From contig NZ_CP024313.1 of NCBI RefSeq assembly GCF_002944315.1, positions 372,001-436,000 on the forward strand: a stretch of 64,000 bases of DNA, read 5' to 3'. The position numbers were made by a program, and so were the translations under genes. The notes beneath the pieces are model-generated. The model did not search any database and had not been told where the DNA came from. It saw only the letters and a list, made by a program, of their open reading frames with translations. Source of the DNA: Rhizobium sp. NXC24. GTDB lineage: Bacteria; Pseudomonadota; Alphaproteobacteria; Rhizobiales; Rhizobiaceae. This document shows positions 54,645 to 63,759 of this stretch, in pieces. The first letter of the stretch is position 1. The number at the start of each line of letters is the position of its first letter.

Positions 54645-56411
54645 ATGTCTACACACGCACAGGCTCCGAGCGCACTTGCGGCCACCACAAAGTCAGCGCC
54701 AGCCGAGAAGAAATATCCGCCGAAAATGCCACGGGTGGGGAATGCTAACGCTTACCGCGTTGTCGTAATCACTCTCCTTGCCGTTGCCGTTCTCGCCCCT
54801 GTCGGCCTGATCGTGTATCAGAGCTTCCTCAGTGCACCGTTCTTCAGCGCTCGCGCCCGCTTTGGCTTCGATGCCTATCGCTATGTTTTCACGGACAAAG
54901 CCTTTTACCGGGCTCTGGGCACTACCGCCGTATTTTCGTTCGGCCTGGTCGCCATCGCCGTTCCTCTCGGCGGGGTGCTGGCTTTCCTGATCACTCGAAC
55001 GGACATTCGTTTCAAGCGCATACTTGAGATTCTGGTGCTCGTGCCAATGTTCATTTCGTCTATCGTTCTGGCGTTCGGCTACACCGTTTCGGTCGGTCCC
55101 GCAGGCTTTGTCTCGATCTTCATTCGTGATCTGATCGGCTTCGTCCCGTGGAATATCTACAGCCTCTCGGGGATGATCCTAATCGCGGGGCTCAGCCACG
55201 TTCCGAACGTCTATCTTTACGTATCGGCCGCAATGCGCAATTTGCCGTCGGACCTCGAAGAAGCCGCTCGCACGACTGGTGCATCGGTATGGCGCGTGTC
55301 CCGGGACGTAACTCTGCCAATGGTACTTCCGTCGCTGATCTTCGCGGTTGCCCTGAATATCCTGCTCGGCTTTGAGACCTTTGGCATTCCGCTCGTCCTG
55401 GGTGATCCGAACGGCATCATGGTCCTGACGACCTACATATACAAGCTCACCACCTTGTTCGGCACTCCGACCTACCAGCTGATGGCGGTTGTCGCCGTCG
55501 TCCTGGTGCTCATCACGCTGCCGCTCGTTGCGATCCAGCGCCGACTGCTGCGCAACGCCCGGCGTTATGCCGCTCTTGGTGGTAAGGGTGCCCGCGTTGC
55601 CACCCTTAAGCTCGGCACCAGTGGACAGGCCATCGCACTTGCCATCATCGGGCTGTGGCTGTTCATTTCGGTCGTCCTGCCTATCGGTGGGATCGTCGTC
55701 CGTGCGTTCGTCGATGCATGGGGCGAGGGCGTTAACCTTTTTGACCAGTTCACGCTGGCAAACTTCGCCCACTTGATGGACGTTCCGGCGCTTAAGAACG
55801 GCATCGTTAACACGATCCTTCTTTCGGTCGTCGGCGGCGCTCTTGCGGTGTTCATCTACCTGCTCGTTGGACTGGCTGGTCACCGCAACTGGGGCATGTC
55901 GAACACGGTTCTGGATTACATCGTCCTCCTGCCGCGAGCACTTCCAGGTCTCGTCGTCGGCCTGGCATTCTTCTGGGTCTTTCTGTTCGTGCCATTCCTG
56001 ACGCCGCTGCGTCCGACCCTCGTCAGCTTGTTCGTCGCCTACGTTGTCGTTGGCTTGTCCTATGGACTGCGTCTCCTTCAAGGCACGCTGCTGCAGGTCG
56101 CTCCTGAACTCGAAGAATCCGCTCGCACGACGGGTGCGACGATTGGCCGGACGTGGAAAGACGTCGTAATCCCCATCGTTCGTCCCGGCCTTGCAGGCGC
56201 GTGGGCTCTCATCATGATCATCTTCCTGCGTGAGTACGCGACAGGTGTTTATCTCATGGGCGCTGGCACCGAAGTCATCGGTTCGCTCATGGTTTCGCTG
56301 CTGCAGACCGGCGCGATGAATACCATTGCCGCACTTTCTCTCATCAGCATCGTCCTGACAGGTGCGGGCCTTGCCCTTGCCCTGCGACTTGGAGCAAAAA
56401 TCCATGACTGA
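54645..56411 (+). CDS. ABC transporter permease, fused double domain (Fe3+/2-AEP type)
   Basis: 588 residues with about twelve membrane helices in two halves. Each half has an EAA loop for the ATPase: DLEEAARTTGASVWRVSRDV near residue 200 and ELEESARTTGATIGRTWKDV near residue 495. This is the fused SfuB/AfuB type used by iron, phosphonate and similar importers. The ATPase gene starts inside its stop codon region, overlapping by 8 bp. Confidence 0.92.
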   Translation: MSTHAQAPSALAATTKSAPAEKKYPPKMPRVGNANAYRVVVITLLAVAVLAPVGLIVYQSFLSAPFFSARARFGFDAYRYVFTDKAFYRALGTTAVFSFGLVAIAVPLGGVLAFLITRTDIRFKRILEILVLVPMFISSIVLAFGYTVSVGPAGFVSIFIRDLIGFVPWNIYSLSGMILIAGLSHVPNVYLYVSAAMRNLPSDLEEAARTTGASVWRVSRDVTLPMVLPSLIFAVALNILLGFETFGIPLVLGDPNGIMVLTTYIYKLTTLFGTPTYQLMAVVAVVLVLITLPLVAIQRRLLRNARRYAALGGKGARVATLKLGTSGQAIALAIIGLWLFISVVLPIGGIVVRAFVDAWGEGVNLFDQFTLANFAHLMDVPALKNGIVNTILLSVVGGALAVFIYLLVGLAGHRNWGMSNTVLDYIVLLPRALPGLVVGLAFFWVFLFVPFLTPLRPTLVSLFVAYVVVGLSYGLRLLQGTLLQVAPELEESARTTGATIGRTWKDVVIPIVRPGLAGAWALIMIIFLREYATGVYLMGAGTEVIGSLMVSLLQTGAMNTIAALSLISIVLTGAGLALALRLGAKIHD

Positions 56412-57480
56412 ACTCGTTGTAAACAATGTCCAGAAATGGCTGGGCGGCCTGCAAATCCTCAAGGGTGCATCCTTTACCGCGGAGCGTGGAAGCATCGTTG
56501 CGCTCCTTGGAGCCTCTGGCAGTGGGAAAACCACCCTGCTTCGCTGCATCGCTGGTCTCGAACAGCCCGAGATCGGGACAATCGTAATTGGCGGGAAGAC
56601 TGTACTCGATGGCGAAAAGAAGCTAATTTTGCCGCCTGAACAGCGCAACATCGGCCTTGTGTTCCAGTCTTACGCGCTCTGGCCACACCGCACCGTCAAG
56701 GAAAACGTCGGTTATGGTCTGAAACTGCGCGGCATCAATCCGACCGAGATCGGCATCAGAGTTCAAGCGATCCTTGAGCGCCTCGGTCTCGGCCATCTCG
56801 CGGACCGGTATCCGTCGCAGTTGTCCGGCGGTCAGCAGCAGCGCGTCGCGATCTGCCGCGCCCTGGTCTACGAACCGCGCGTTCTTTTGCTTGACGAACC
56901 GCTGTCCAATCTGGACGCCAAGCTGCGCGAAGAGGCTCGCTACTGGATTCGTAAGCTGATCCTCGATCTGGAAATCTGTGCAATCCTGGTTACGCATGAC
57001 CAAAGCGAAGCCTTGGCTGCGGCCGACAACATTCTCCTGCTGCAGGACGGCCGTATCGTTCAGCAAGGCGGTCCGCAGGAGATTTACTCCAACCCGAACA
57101 GCTTCTATTCGGCGGACTTCCTGGGCGCTAACAACATCGTCAAAGGCAAGGTTCATACCGTCGATGGCAAGGCTGCCGTGATCGGCGGTGACGGCTGGAC
57201 GCTCAATGGAACGGTTCGCGAAATGTCAGGCCTTGGAGCGGCGCAGGATGCGCGAGCTGTCATTCGTGTCGAACAGATCAAGGTTGCCGATGCTCCTTTA
57301 AACGATGGTATCGAGATGGACCTTGATGACAGCATCTACCTTGGTGATCGTTGGGAATACCGGCTGCGGCGCGGTGATTTCGTGGCGAAGGCGCATGGAA
57401 CGAAACGGATGCCAACTGGAAAGGTGTGGGCCCAAATCCCGCCTGAAAGTGTCTGGCTGTTCTCCGGCGCGCAAAAGTAG
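56404..57480 (+). CDS. ABC transporter ATP-binding protein
   Basis: 358 residues from the ATG at 56404, overlapping the permease by 8 bp. Walker A LLGASGSGKTTLLRCIAG near residue 35, Q-loop LVFQSYALWPH, signature [15 protein letters not shown], Walker B VLLLDEPLSNLDAKL, switch His ILVTHDQSEALAAAD, then a C-terminal OB/TOBE-type domain from about residue 240 (GANNIVKGKVHTVDGKAAVI). CUT/iron-type importers have this layout. A stem-loop follows at 57491-57517 before the racemase-like gene. Confidence 0.92.
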   Translation: MTELVVNNVQKWLGGLQILKGASFTAERGSIVALLGASGSGKTTLLRCIAGLEQPEIGTIVIGGKTVLDGEKKLILPPEQRNIGLVFQSYALWPHRTVKENVGYGLKLRGINPTEIGIRVQAILERLGLGHLADRYPSQLSGGQQQRVAICRALVYEPRVLLLDEPLSNLDAKLREEARYWIRKLILDLEICAILVTHDQSEALAAADNILLLQDGRIVQQGGPQEIYSNPNSFYSADFLGANNIVKGKVHTVDGKAAVIGGDGWTLNGTVREMSGLGAAQDARAVIRVEQIKVADAPLNDGIEMDLDDSIYLGDRWEYRLRRGDFVAKAHGTKRMPTGKVWAQIPPESVWLFSGAQK

Positions 57481-57490
57481 GCCACCTCGG

Positions 57491-57517
57491 GCGGCCGCCC
57501 TCCTCCCGGGCGGCCGC
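57491..57517 (+). repeat. 10-bp GC-rich stem-loop after ATPase gene
   Basis: GCGGCCGCCC (57491-57500) pairs with GGGCGGCCGC (57508-57517), loop TCCTCCC. No T-run; 30 bp before the next start codon. It may separate transport from enzyme expression. Confidence 0.6.
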
Positions 57518-57547
57518 TGACTTCATAGTTCAGATCAGAGGTCAAAA

Positions 57548-58204
57548 ATGTCCGCCCCCCGTATTGCCCTGATCCACGCGACGCCCGTCGCGATGGAGCC
57601 GATCAAGGCCTCCTTTGCCTCCGCCTGGCCGGAAGCGGAAACTGTCAATCTTCTTGAAGATAGCCTTTCACCGGATCGAGCCAAGACTGATGAAATCACG
57701 CCGGAGTTGGCGGAACGGATATTCAGTCTCGCAGAATATGCCTTGAAAGCGAAATGCGATGCTGTCCTCTTTACCTGTTCAGCTTTCGGTACCGCAGTTG
57801 AGGCGGCCGCCGCCAAGCTTCCCATTCCGGTTCTGAAGCCCAACCAAGCAATGTTTGAAGCAGCTATCAACCAAGGCGGTCGAACGGCGATGCTCTACAC
57901 GTTTCCTCCAGCTCGCGAGGGCATGGAGGAGGAATTTCACGAAGAGGCAAAGCGGCTGAACCCTGAGGCAAGTATTCAAAGTTTTCTTGTCGAGGGGGCA
58001 ATCGAGGCTGTGAGAAGCGGCGATGCCGAGACCCACAACCGTCTTGTGAAGGAAGCAGCCGCGTCTCTCCGTGACTTCGACGCAATCATGCTTGCGCACT
58101 TTTCAACCGCTCGCGCTCTTTCGCCAGTCCGCGAAGTCACCTCTATCCCAGTTTTCAGCAGCCCAGACGCTGCGGTCGTGAAGTTGAAGAAGTTGCTCCG
58201 GTAG
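57548..58204 (+). CDS. Asp/Glu racemase-like protein with one catalytic cysteine
   Basis: 218 residues. The Asp/Glu racemase family fold is seen: PRIALIHATPVAMEPIKASF start, AVLFTCSAFGTAVEAAAAKL with Cys77, PIPVLKPNQAMFEAAINQG, and DAIMLAHFSTARALSPVREV. Two-base racemases carry a second cysteine where this has His184-Phe-Ser, so a standard racemase mechanism is unlikely. One-cysteine members include arylmalonate decarboxylase and maleate isomerase-like enzymes, which act on malonates or maleate. It sits in the operon 67 bp after the ATPase gene. Confidence 0.78.
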   Translation: MSAPRIALIHATPVAMEPIKASFASAWPEAETVNLLEDSLSPDRAKTDEITPELAERIFSLAEYALKAKCDAVLFTCSAFGTAVEAAAAKLPIPVLKPNQAMFEAAINQGGRTAMLYTFPPAREGMEEEFHEEAKRLNPEASIQSFLVEGAIEAVRSGDAETHNRLVKEAAASLRDFDAIMLAHFSTARALSPVREVTSIPVFSSPDAAVVKLKKLLR

Positions 58205-58240
58205 GGCAACGCGAGCGGAAAAATAGGAGGAGTAACGCAT

Positions 58241-59173
58241 ATGCAATTGACGAGACGGGATTTCATGGTGGGCGCCCTTGGAGCTGCTGCCGTTGCTTGT
58301 TCAACGGCTGCAAATAGCGCCGACACGATTCCTTATTCATCCGGGGACAACAATCCGAAGTTCAAAGCGCCTGCTCATACATGCGACGCCCATTTCCATA
58401 TCTATGACAATCGTTTTCCGGCTGCGCCAAACGCAAGCCTGATACCGCCGAATGCCCTTATTGCAGATTATGAAAAGCTCCGCTCTCGATTGGGATTCGA
58501 GCGCAGCGTGATTGTGCAGCCGTCGACATACGGGACCGACAACTCCTGCCTGCTGGAATCCCTTAAAATTCTGGGATCGCGTGGCCGAGGGATTGCCGTC
58601 GTCGATACATCGGTAACCGATGAGCAGCTCAAGGAATTGAACGCCGCTGGGATACGGGGCATCCGTTTCAATCTAGGAAGGGCTGGTGCAACGACGGTCG
58701 AGATGATCGAGCCGCTGTCCAAGCGGGTTGCCGACCTCGGCTGGCATATCCAGGTTCACATGTCCGGCAACGACATAGCCAAGAATGCCGATCTGTTCGC
58801 ACGTCTTCCCTTGACCGTCGTCTTTGATCACCTTGGGCGAATTCCCCAGCCCGATGGCATCAAGCACCCGGCATTTGCCGTGATCAGCGCTCTGCTCGAA
58901 CAGGGAAAGGCCTACACGAAGCTATCAAGCATCTACCAAGACACGGTTGTCGGGCCACCGACATACGAAGACATGGGAGCGGTCGCACGGGCTTACCTTA
59001 AGATTGCGCCCGAGCGGGTGCTGTGGGGGTCCGATTGGCCCCATCCTTCTCCTGGAAAATTCGGCAAGCCCAACGATGCGACGCTGATGGATCTTTGCGC
59101 GGAGTGGGCGGGCGATGACGGGACCCGCCAGAAGATTTTTGCTGATAATGCGGCCACGCTTTACGGCTTTTGA
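58241..59173 (+). CDS. Amidohydrolase-family lactonase-like protein with Tat signal
   Basis: 310 residues, ATG after GGAGGAG. The first 30 residues are a Tat signal (LTRRDFMVGALGAAAVACST), so the protein goes to the periplasm folded. The core resembles the PDC hydrolase / galactarolactone isomerase branch of the amidohydrolases: HTCDAHFHIYDNRFP start, GIRGIRFNLGRAG, WHIQVHMSGND, TVVFDHLGRIP and VLWGSDWPHPS. These usually hydrolyse or isomerise lactones. A periplasmic lactonase would open a lactone before the importer takes up the acid. Confidence 0.82.
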   Translation: MQLTRRDFMVGALGAAAVACSTAANSADTIPYSSGDNNPKFKAPAHTCDAHFHIYDNRFPAAPNASLIPPNALIADYEKLRSRLGFERSVIVQPSTYGTDNSCLLESLKILGSRGRGIAVVDTSVTDEQLKELNAAGIRGIRFNLGRAGATTVEMIEPLSKRVADLGWHIQVHMSGNDIAKNADLFARLPLTVVFDHLGRIPQPDGIKHPAFAVISALLEQGKAYTKLSSIYQDTVVGPPTYEDMGAVARAYLKIAPERVLWGSDWPHPSPGKFGKPNDATLMDLCAEWAGDDGTRQKIFADNAATLYGF

Positions 59174-59196
59174 AGATCGCGGGAAGGAAGTGCACA

Positions 59197-60465
59197 ATGT
59201 TACTCGGGGTAATCGCAGACGACTTCACGGGCGCAAGCGACATAGCAAATACTATCGCCAAAGGCTTGCCTTCCCACGGAGGTCTAAGAACGGCGCAATT
59301 CCTGGGGGTACCTTCAGCAGCTGCTCCGCAAGAGGTCGAAGCTGGCGTTGTAGCCTTGAAGAGCAGGTCCATTCCGGTAGCTAACGCCGTCCAACAATCG
59401 CTTGCCGCCTTAAACTGGCTGCTTGCACAGGGATGTCAGCAGATCGTGTTCAAATACTGCTCGACATTCGATTCAACGAAAGAGGGCAACATTGGTCCGG
59501 TTGGTGAAGCACTCGCGGAGGCGCTAGGCGCTAGAGGTGTCGTCGTTTGCCCTGCATTCCCCGGAGCGGGTCGTACCGTCTACATGGGACATCTGTTTGT
59601 CAATGACCGTCCGCTCAATGAGTCTGGCATGCAAAACCACCCGCTGACTCCAATGACGGATTCCGACATTCGGCGTTGGCTCGGCTATCAGACGAAGACC
59701 CCGGTTGGTCTGGTGCCTACCCCAGTGGTCAGGCAAGGCGAAGCTGCGATAAAAGAAGCGCTCGCTAACGCTGAAGGCACCATGGTCATCGTCGACGCCA
59801 CATCGGACGACGAGTTGGCGATCATCGGCGCCGCAATTGCCGACCATAAGTTGGTGACCGGAGGCTCCGGCATCGCAATCGGCCTGCCCGCCAACTTCAT
59901 TCGACGCGGATTGGCGAAAGGATCCCACGGCAACTCCATCGGTACGACGGGGCCGGAAGCCATTCTTGCCGGAAGCTGCTCTGGCGCGACCCGGGGCCAG
60001 ATTGACCTTCATAAGGCGAGCCATCCGACGCTGCCTATTGATGTAGACAAGGTCATGAGCGGTGAGACGACTGCCGACGATATCGTCAAGTTCATCCAGG
60101 CAAATCACGGAAAAGCACCACTTGCCTACTCTTCCGGAACTCCTGAAGACGTTCGCCGGATGCAGGATAAGTACGGCCGCGATGAAGTCGCACATAAGCT
60201 TGACGGGTTATTCGCCGAGACTGCGCAGAAACTCGTGGCTGCTGGTGTAACCAGATTGGTGGTCGCAGGCGGCGAGACCTCGGGAGCCGTAGTCTCCGCC
60301 CTTGATCTTGGTGCGCTCACCATCGGCCAGGAAATTGACCCTGGCGTACCAGTCCTCTTGTCGCTCGGTGACAAGCCGATAGCTCTCGCGCTGAAGTCTG
60401 GAAACTTCGGTGCGCAGGATTTCTTCACGAAAGCATTGAACAGGCTGACATCACATGAGCAATGA
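59197..60465 (+). CDS. otnK: Four-carbon acid sugar kinase (OtnK family, DUF1537)
   Basis: 422 residues from the ATG at 59197, preceded by GGGAAGGAAG. The N-terminal domain begins MLLGVIADDFTGASDIANTI, the OtnK signature, with KYCSTFDSTKEGNIGPVGEA later in it. The C-terminal nucleotide domain has VTRLVVAGGETSGAVVSAL and GVPVLLSLGDKPIALALKSG. This family phosphorylates four-carbon sugar acids such as 3-oxo-tetronate, threonate and erythronate (established for its members). It overlaps the next gene, an OtnC-type aldolase, by 11 bp, the typical pairing. Confidence 0.9.
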   Translation: MLLGVIADDFTGASDIANTIAKGLPSHGGLRTAQFLGVPSAAAPQEVEAGVVALKSRSIPVANAVQQSLAALNWLLAQGCQQIVFKYCSTFDSTKEGNIGPVGEALAEALGARGVVVCPAFPGAGRTVYMGHLFVNDRPLNESGMQNHPLTPMTDSDIRRWLGYQTKTPVGLVPTPVVRQGEAAIKEALANAEGTMVIVDATSDDELAIIGAAIADHKLVTGGSGIAIGLPANFIRRGLAKGSHGNSIGTTGPEAILAGSCSGATRGQIDLHKASHPTLPIDVDKVMSGETTADDIVKFIQANHGKAPLAYSSGTPEDVRRMQDKYGRDEVAHKLDGLFAETAQKLVAAGVTRLVVAGGETSGAVVSALDLGALTIGQEIDPGVPVLLSLGDKPIALALKSGNFGAQDFFTKALNRLTSHEQ

Positions 60466-61093
60466 ATCGACGGTTCGCGAGGAAATCGTGCGCCTGTCAC
60501 GGTCGCTTTTCGAACGAGGGTACTCAGTCGGTACAGCGGGAAACATCAGTGCCGCCGTCGATGACGGCATCCTCATGACACCAACGAATTCATCATTGGG
60601 TTTTCTTGATCCCGCTCGGATCAGCAAGCTTAGCCGAGATGGTCGGCATCTTTCCGGGGATAAGCCTTCCAAGGAAATATTCCTCCATCACGCATTCTAT
60701 GAGACACGACCGCAGACCGGGGCCGTTGTGCATCTGCATTCGACCTTCGCGACCGCTCTCTCATGCCTGACAGATATCGATCCGGACGACTGCATTCCTC
60801 CGGTGACCCCTTACGTGGTGATGCGGGTTGGCCAGGTGAAACTCGTTCGTTATGTGCGACCGGGGGACGAGAAGGCCGGTGATCTGATCCGTGAACTAAA
60901 AGGACGTTATGCGGCAGTCTTATTGGCAAACCATGGACCCGTGGTGACCGGCAAGGATATCGGATCAGCTGTCTATGCGGCAGAAGAACTTGAGGAGACG
61001 TCAAAGCTTCTCGTGCTCCTACGTGGCGCACCAACGCGGATGCTGACCGAAGAAAACGTGGCCGAGTTGAGAGCTGTATTCGGCGCATACTGA
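60455..61093 (+). CDS. otnC: Class II aldolase, OtnC-type oxo-tetronate phosphate decarboxylase
   Basis: 212 residues. Class II aldolase fold: GTAGNISAAVDDGILMTPTN, PSKEIFLHHAFYETRPQTGA with a catalytic Glu, zinc ligands in VVHLHSTFATAL (His93, His95), and a third His in LLANHGPVVTGKD. Kinase-linked members decarboxylate 3-oxo-tetronate 4-phosphate to dihydroxyacetone phosphate. The 11-bp overlap with otnK and the tpiA gene that follows fit this. Confidence 0.9.
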   Translation: MSNESTVREEIVRLSRSLFERGYSVGTAGNISAAVDDGILMTPTNSSLGFLDPARISKLSRDGRHLSGDKPSKEIFLHHAFYETRPQTGAVVHLHSTFATALSCLTDIDPDDCIPPVTPYVVMRVGQVKLVRYVRPGDEKAGDLIRELKGRYAAVLLANHGPVVTGKDIGSAVYAAEELEETSKLLVLLRGAPTRMLTEENVAELRAVFGAY

Positions 61094-61126
61094 GAAAAGT
61101 CAGCAACTTGTACGACAGGAGAAGCG

Positions 61127-61894
61127 ATGACCGGTCCCTATCTCATCGCAGGCAATTGGAAAATGAATGGCCTGAACAGCTCCTTGGCTGTTCTTGAAGA
61201 GACAGCCCGCTCTTGTGAGCGCATGGACGGTGACGTCGAAGTCGTCATGTTTTTGCCTGCAACGCTGCTGGCAGTCTCATCGATTGTGATCAAGGACACG
61301 AAACTGCAGTTGGGCGGCCAGGACTGTAGCTCTGAAAGATCGGGAGCGTTCACCGGCGAGATATCTGCCGAAATGTTGAAAGACGCGGGAGCAAGATTCG
61401 TCATGATTGGCCACTCGGAGCGCCGTCTGCGTCACGCTGAGGGTGACGATCTGGTTCGCCAAAAGGCGATTCAGGCGATAGAGGTCGGTCTCACGGCCCT
61501 CATCTGCATCGGCGAAAGCGGTCAGGAAAAGGCAGAAGGCAAAACCCTCGCGGTTCTGTCTAGCCAACTGACCTATTCCGTTCCGCGCGTTTCCTCTATC
61601 GACCAGATCGTTATCGCCTATGAACCGACGTGGGTTACCGGAACCTGTGTCACTCCGACCCTGGATGAAATCGCTCACGTGCACCGGCATATCCGGTCAG
61701 AGCTTCTGGCGCATTGGGGCGACAGTGGCCAGCAAATTCGTATCCTTTATGGAGGGTCAGTCCAGCCATCGAATGCAGCGGAGATTCTAGCAATCGCTGA
61801 AGTGGGCGGACTGCTGGTAGGTGGCGCAAGCCTCGATGCAAAACAGTTCTCAGCTATATGCGAGCACGGTCGGTCTGTAAGAGCCGCAGCATGA
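61127..61894 (+). CDS. tpiA: Triose-phosphate isomerase
   Basis: 255 residues. Catalytic residues are all visible: Lys12 in GNWKMNG, His96 in MIGHSERR, Glu166 in AYEPTWVTGT, and the phosphate-binding loop ILYGGSVQPSNA. It converts dihydroxyacetone phosphate to glyceraldehyde 3-phosphate. In this operon it would feed the OtnC product into glycolysis. Probably an operon-specific second copy, as cells also need a housekeeping one (inference). Confidence 0.93.
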   Translation: MTGPYLIAGNWKMNGLNSSLAVLEETARSCERMDGDVEVVMFLPATLLAVSSIVIKDTKLQLGGQDCSSERSGAFTGEISAEMLKDAGARFVMIGHSERRLRHAEGDDLVRQKAIQAIEVGLTALICIGESGQEKAEGKTLAVLSSQLTYSVPRVSSIDQIVIAYEPTWVTGTCVTPTLDEIAHVHRHIRSELLAHWGDSGQQIRILYGGSVQPSNAAEILAIAEVGGLLVGGASLDAKQFSAICEHGRSVRAAA

Positions 61895-61953
61895 CCAGGG
61901 ACATCACCTCGCAGTCTCATGTCTTACAGTCAAGCAAGCCCAGGGAGGCAAAC

Positions 61954-63327
61954 GTGCTCACCTCGATCAATCCAGCGACCGGAAAAGAGATTGCAACCTA
62001 TGAGTTGCATACCGATGAATACATAGACGCCGCGCTGACTGCGGCCGATAATGCTCAGCGAAAATGGCGTGAGGTTCCGATCAGCGAACGTGTAGGCCTC
62101 CTGACGCGAATGGCGGCTGTCCTTCGCCAAGGCAAGTCGACATATGCCAAGATGATCACCCGCGAAATGGGCAAGCCTATCGCGGAGGCAGAGGCTGAAA
62201 TCGAAAAATGTGCGTACAATTGCGAATTCTATGCTGAGCACGCCGTGCAGTATCTTGCCGACGAGCCTGTCGCCTCCAATGCCACCGAGAGCGTAGTGGC
62301 GTTTGCTCCGTTGGGTGTGGTCCTTGCGATTATGCCCTGGAACTATCCGTTTTGGCAGTTCTTCCGCTTCGCGGCACCGGCGCTAGCTGCGGGCAATGGC
62401 GCGATCCTCAAACACGCCAACAACGTTCCGGAGTGCGCACTCGCCGTTGAGGACATCATGCGGAAGGCAGGTTGCCTGGACGGCCTATTCGGGACCCTCC
62501 TCATCGATGCGTCAAAGGTCGCCGGATTGATAGCCGATGACCGGATTGCCGCCGTCACGCTCACGGGATCCACCGAGGTTGGTGCCATCGTTGCCGGGCA
62601 AGCGGGCAAGGCCCTGAAGAAACAGGTTCTGGAGCTTGGCGGTTCGGATCCTTTTATTGTGCTTGCCGACGCAGATCTGGAGCAAGCTGCCGCCGTGGCC
62701 GTCAAGGCCCGCTATATCAACGTTGGTCAGTCGTGTGTGAATGCAAAGCGCTTCATCGTCGAGGAGCCGGTGGCAGAGCGCTTCGTTGAGCTGTTCTGCG
62801 AAGGCGTCGCCAAGCTCAAGATCGGCGATCCCACCGAGCGCGACACGAACATCGGTCCAATGGCGCGAGCAAACCTGCTTGCGGCTCTTCATGCGCAAGT
62901 CGAGAAGACCGTTGCTGCCGGGGCTACCGTCCGTGCAGGGGGTAAACCCATTGAAGGCGATGGCTTCTACTATCCTCCGACCGTTCTCGACAATGTCTCG
63001 CCAGATATGGTGGCGTTCTGCGAGGAAACCTTCGGCCCTGTCGCCGCTATTATCCGAGCCAAGGACGCCGACGAAGCCATTCGGCTGGCCAATCAGACGG
63101 AGTTTGGTCTCGGTTCTGCCCTTTGGTCACGCGACACCGAAAGGGCAAAGCAGCTTGCTCGCAAAATCGAGGCCGGAGCAGTTTTCATCAATGGAATGGT
63201 GGCATCGGACCCCCGTTACCCCTTTGGGGGCATCAAGCGGTCGGGATACGGCCGTGAGCTTGGTCTCTACGGCATCCGGGAATTCGTGAACATCAAAACG
63301 GTCTGGGTCGGCCCGACTAAAGCCTAA
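61954..63327 (+). CDS. NAD-dependent aldehyde dehydrogenase (succinate-semialdehyde type)
   Basis: 457 residues from the GTG at 61954, 5 nt after a strong GGGAGG; the family start LTSINPATGKEIATYEL fits. An ATG at 61891 overlapping the tpiA stop (ATGA) is the alternative. Features: VLAIMPWNYPFWQFFRFAAP, cofactor region VTLTGSTEVGAIVAGQAGKA, catalytic Glu in LELGGSDPFIV, catalytic Cys in NVGQSCVNAKRFIV, and a closing YPFGGIKRSGYGRELGLYG. Oxidises an aldehyde intermediate, such as a semialdehyde or glyceraldehyde-like product. Which one is not clear. Confidence 0.88.
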   Translation: MLTSINPATGKEIATYELHTDEYIDAALTAADNAQRKWREVPISERVGLLTRMAAVLRQGKSTYAKMITREMGKPIAEAEAEIEKCAYNCEFYAEHAVQYLADEPVASNATESVVAFAPLGVVLAIMPWNYPFWQFFRFAAPALAAGNGAILKHANNVPECALAVEDIMRKAGCLDGLFGTLLIDASKVAGLIADDRIAAVTLTGSTEVGAIVAGQAGKALKKQVLELGGSDPFIVLADADLEQAAAVAVKARYINVGQSCVNAKRFIVEEPVAERFVELFCEGVAKLKIGDPTERDTNIGPMARANLLAALHAQVEKTVAAGATVRAGGKPIEGDGFYYPPTVLDNVSPDMVAFCEETFGPVAAIIRAKDADEAIRLANQTEFGLGSALWSRDTERAKQLARKIEAGAVFINGMVASDPRYPFGGIKRSGYGRELGLYGIREFVNIKTVWVGPTKA

Positions 63328-63342
63328 GCAGGAGGAAACGAG

Positions 63343-63759
63343 ATGGCTGAGGCGGCGATACTTCGTCCAAAAGAACTGAAGACAAATGACCGTGGCGGCG
63401 GAGCGAAGACTACGCCGTTGGTCACCCGCAAGTGCGGCTCGACGAGCATGATCAATGGCATCACGGCTTTCGATCCAGGCGCTTCGATTGGGCTCCACAA
63501 GCATAATTGTGAGGAAAGCGTGATGATCCTCGATGGTGAAGCCATAGCAGAAATCAACGGCGTCCAGCACCGGCTTGCAGCGAACGACACCACATGGATT
63601 CCCGCCAACGTCCCACACCGCTTCATCAACGCCTCGGATAGCCAGCCGATGCGCATTTTCTGGATATACGCTTCGATTGATGCGACTCGCACGATGTTGG
63701 CCACCGGAGAGGAAAGGGCAATCGATGCCGAGCATGGTCACTCCGGTGGGGCCGCCTGA
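63343..63759 (+). CDS. Cupin domain protein
   Basis: 138 residues, ATG after AGGAGGAAAC. The single cupin barrel shows metal-ligand residues IGLHKHNCEESVMILDGEA (His-His-Glu) and a second histidine in ANVPHRFINASDS. Small cupins near sugar-acid genes are often isomerases, mutarotases or regulators of flux; no named family stands out. The next frame starts inside its stop codon (TGATG). Confidence 0.82.
   Translation: MAEAAILRPKELKTNDRGGGAKTTPLVTRKCGSTSMINGITAFDPGASIGLHKHNCEESVMILDGEAIAEINGVQHRLAANDTTWIPANVPHRFINASDSQPMRIFWIYASIDATRTMLATGEERAIDAEHGHSGGAA

Noticed and set aside
55179..56651. 490-codon reverse frame over the permease
   Set aside because: Charge-rich antisense of a membrane protein, a common artefact in GC-rich DNA.
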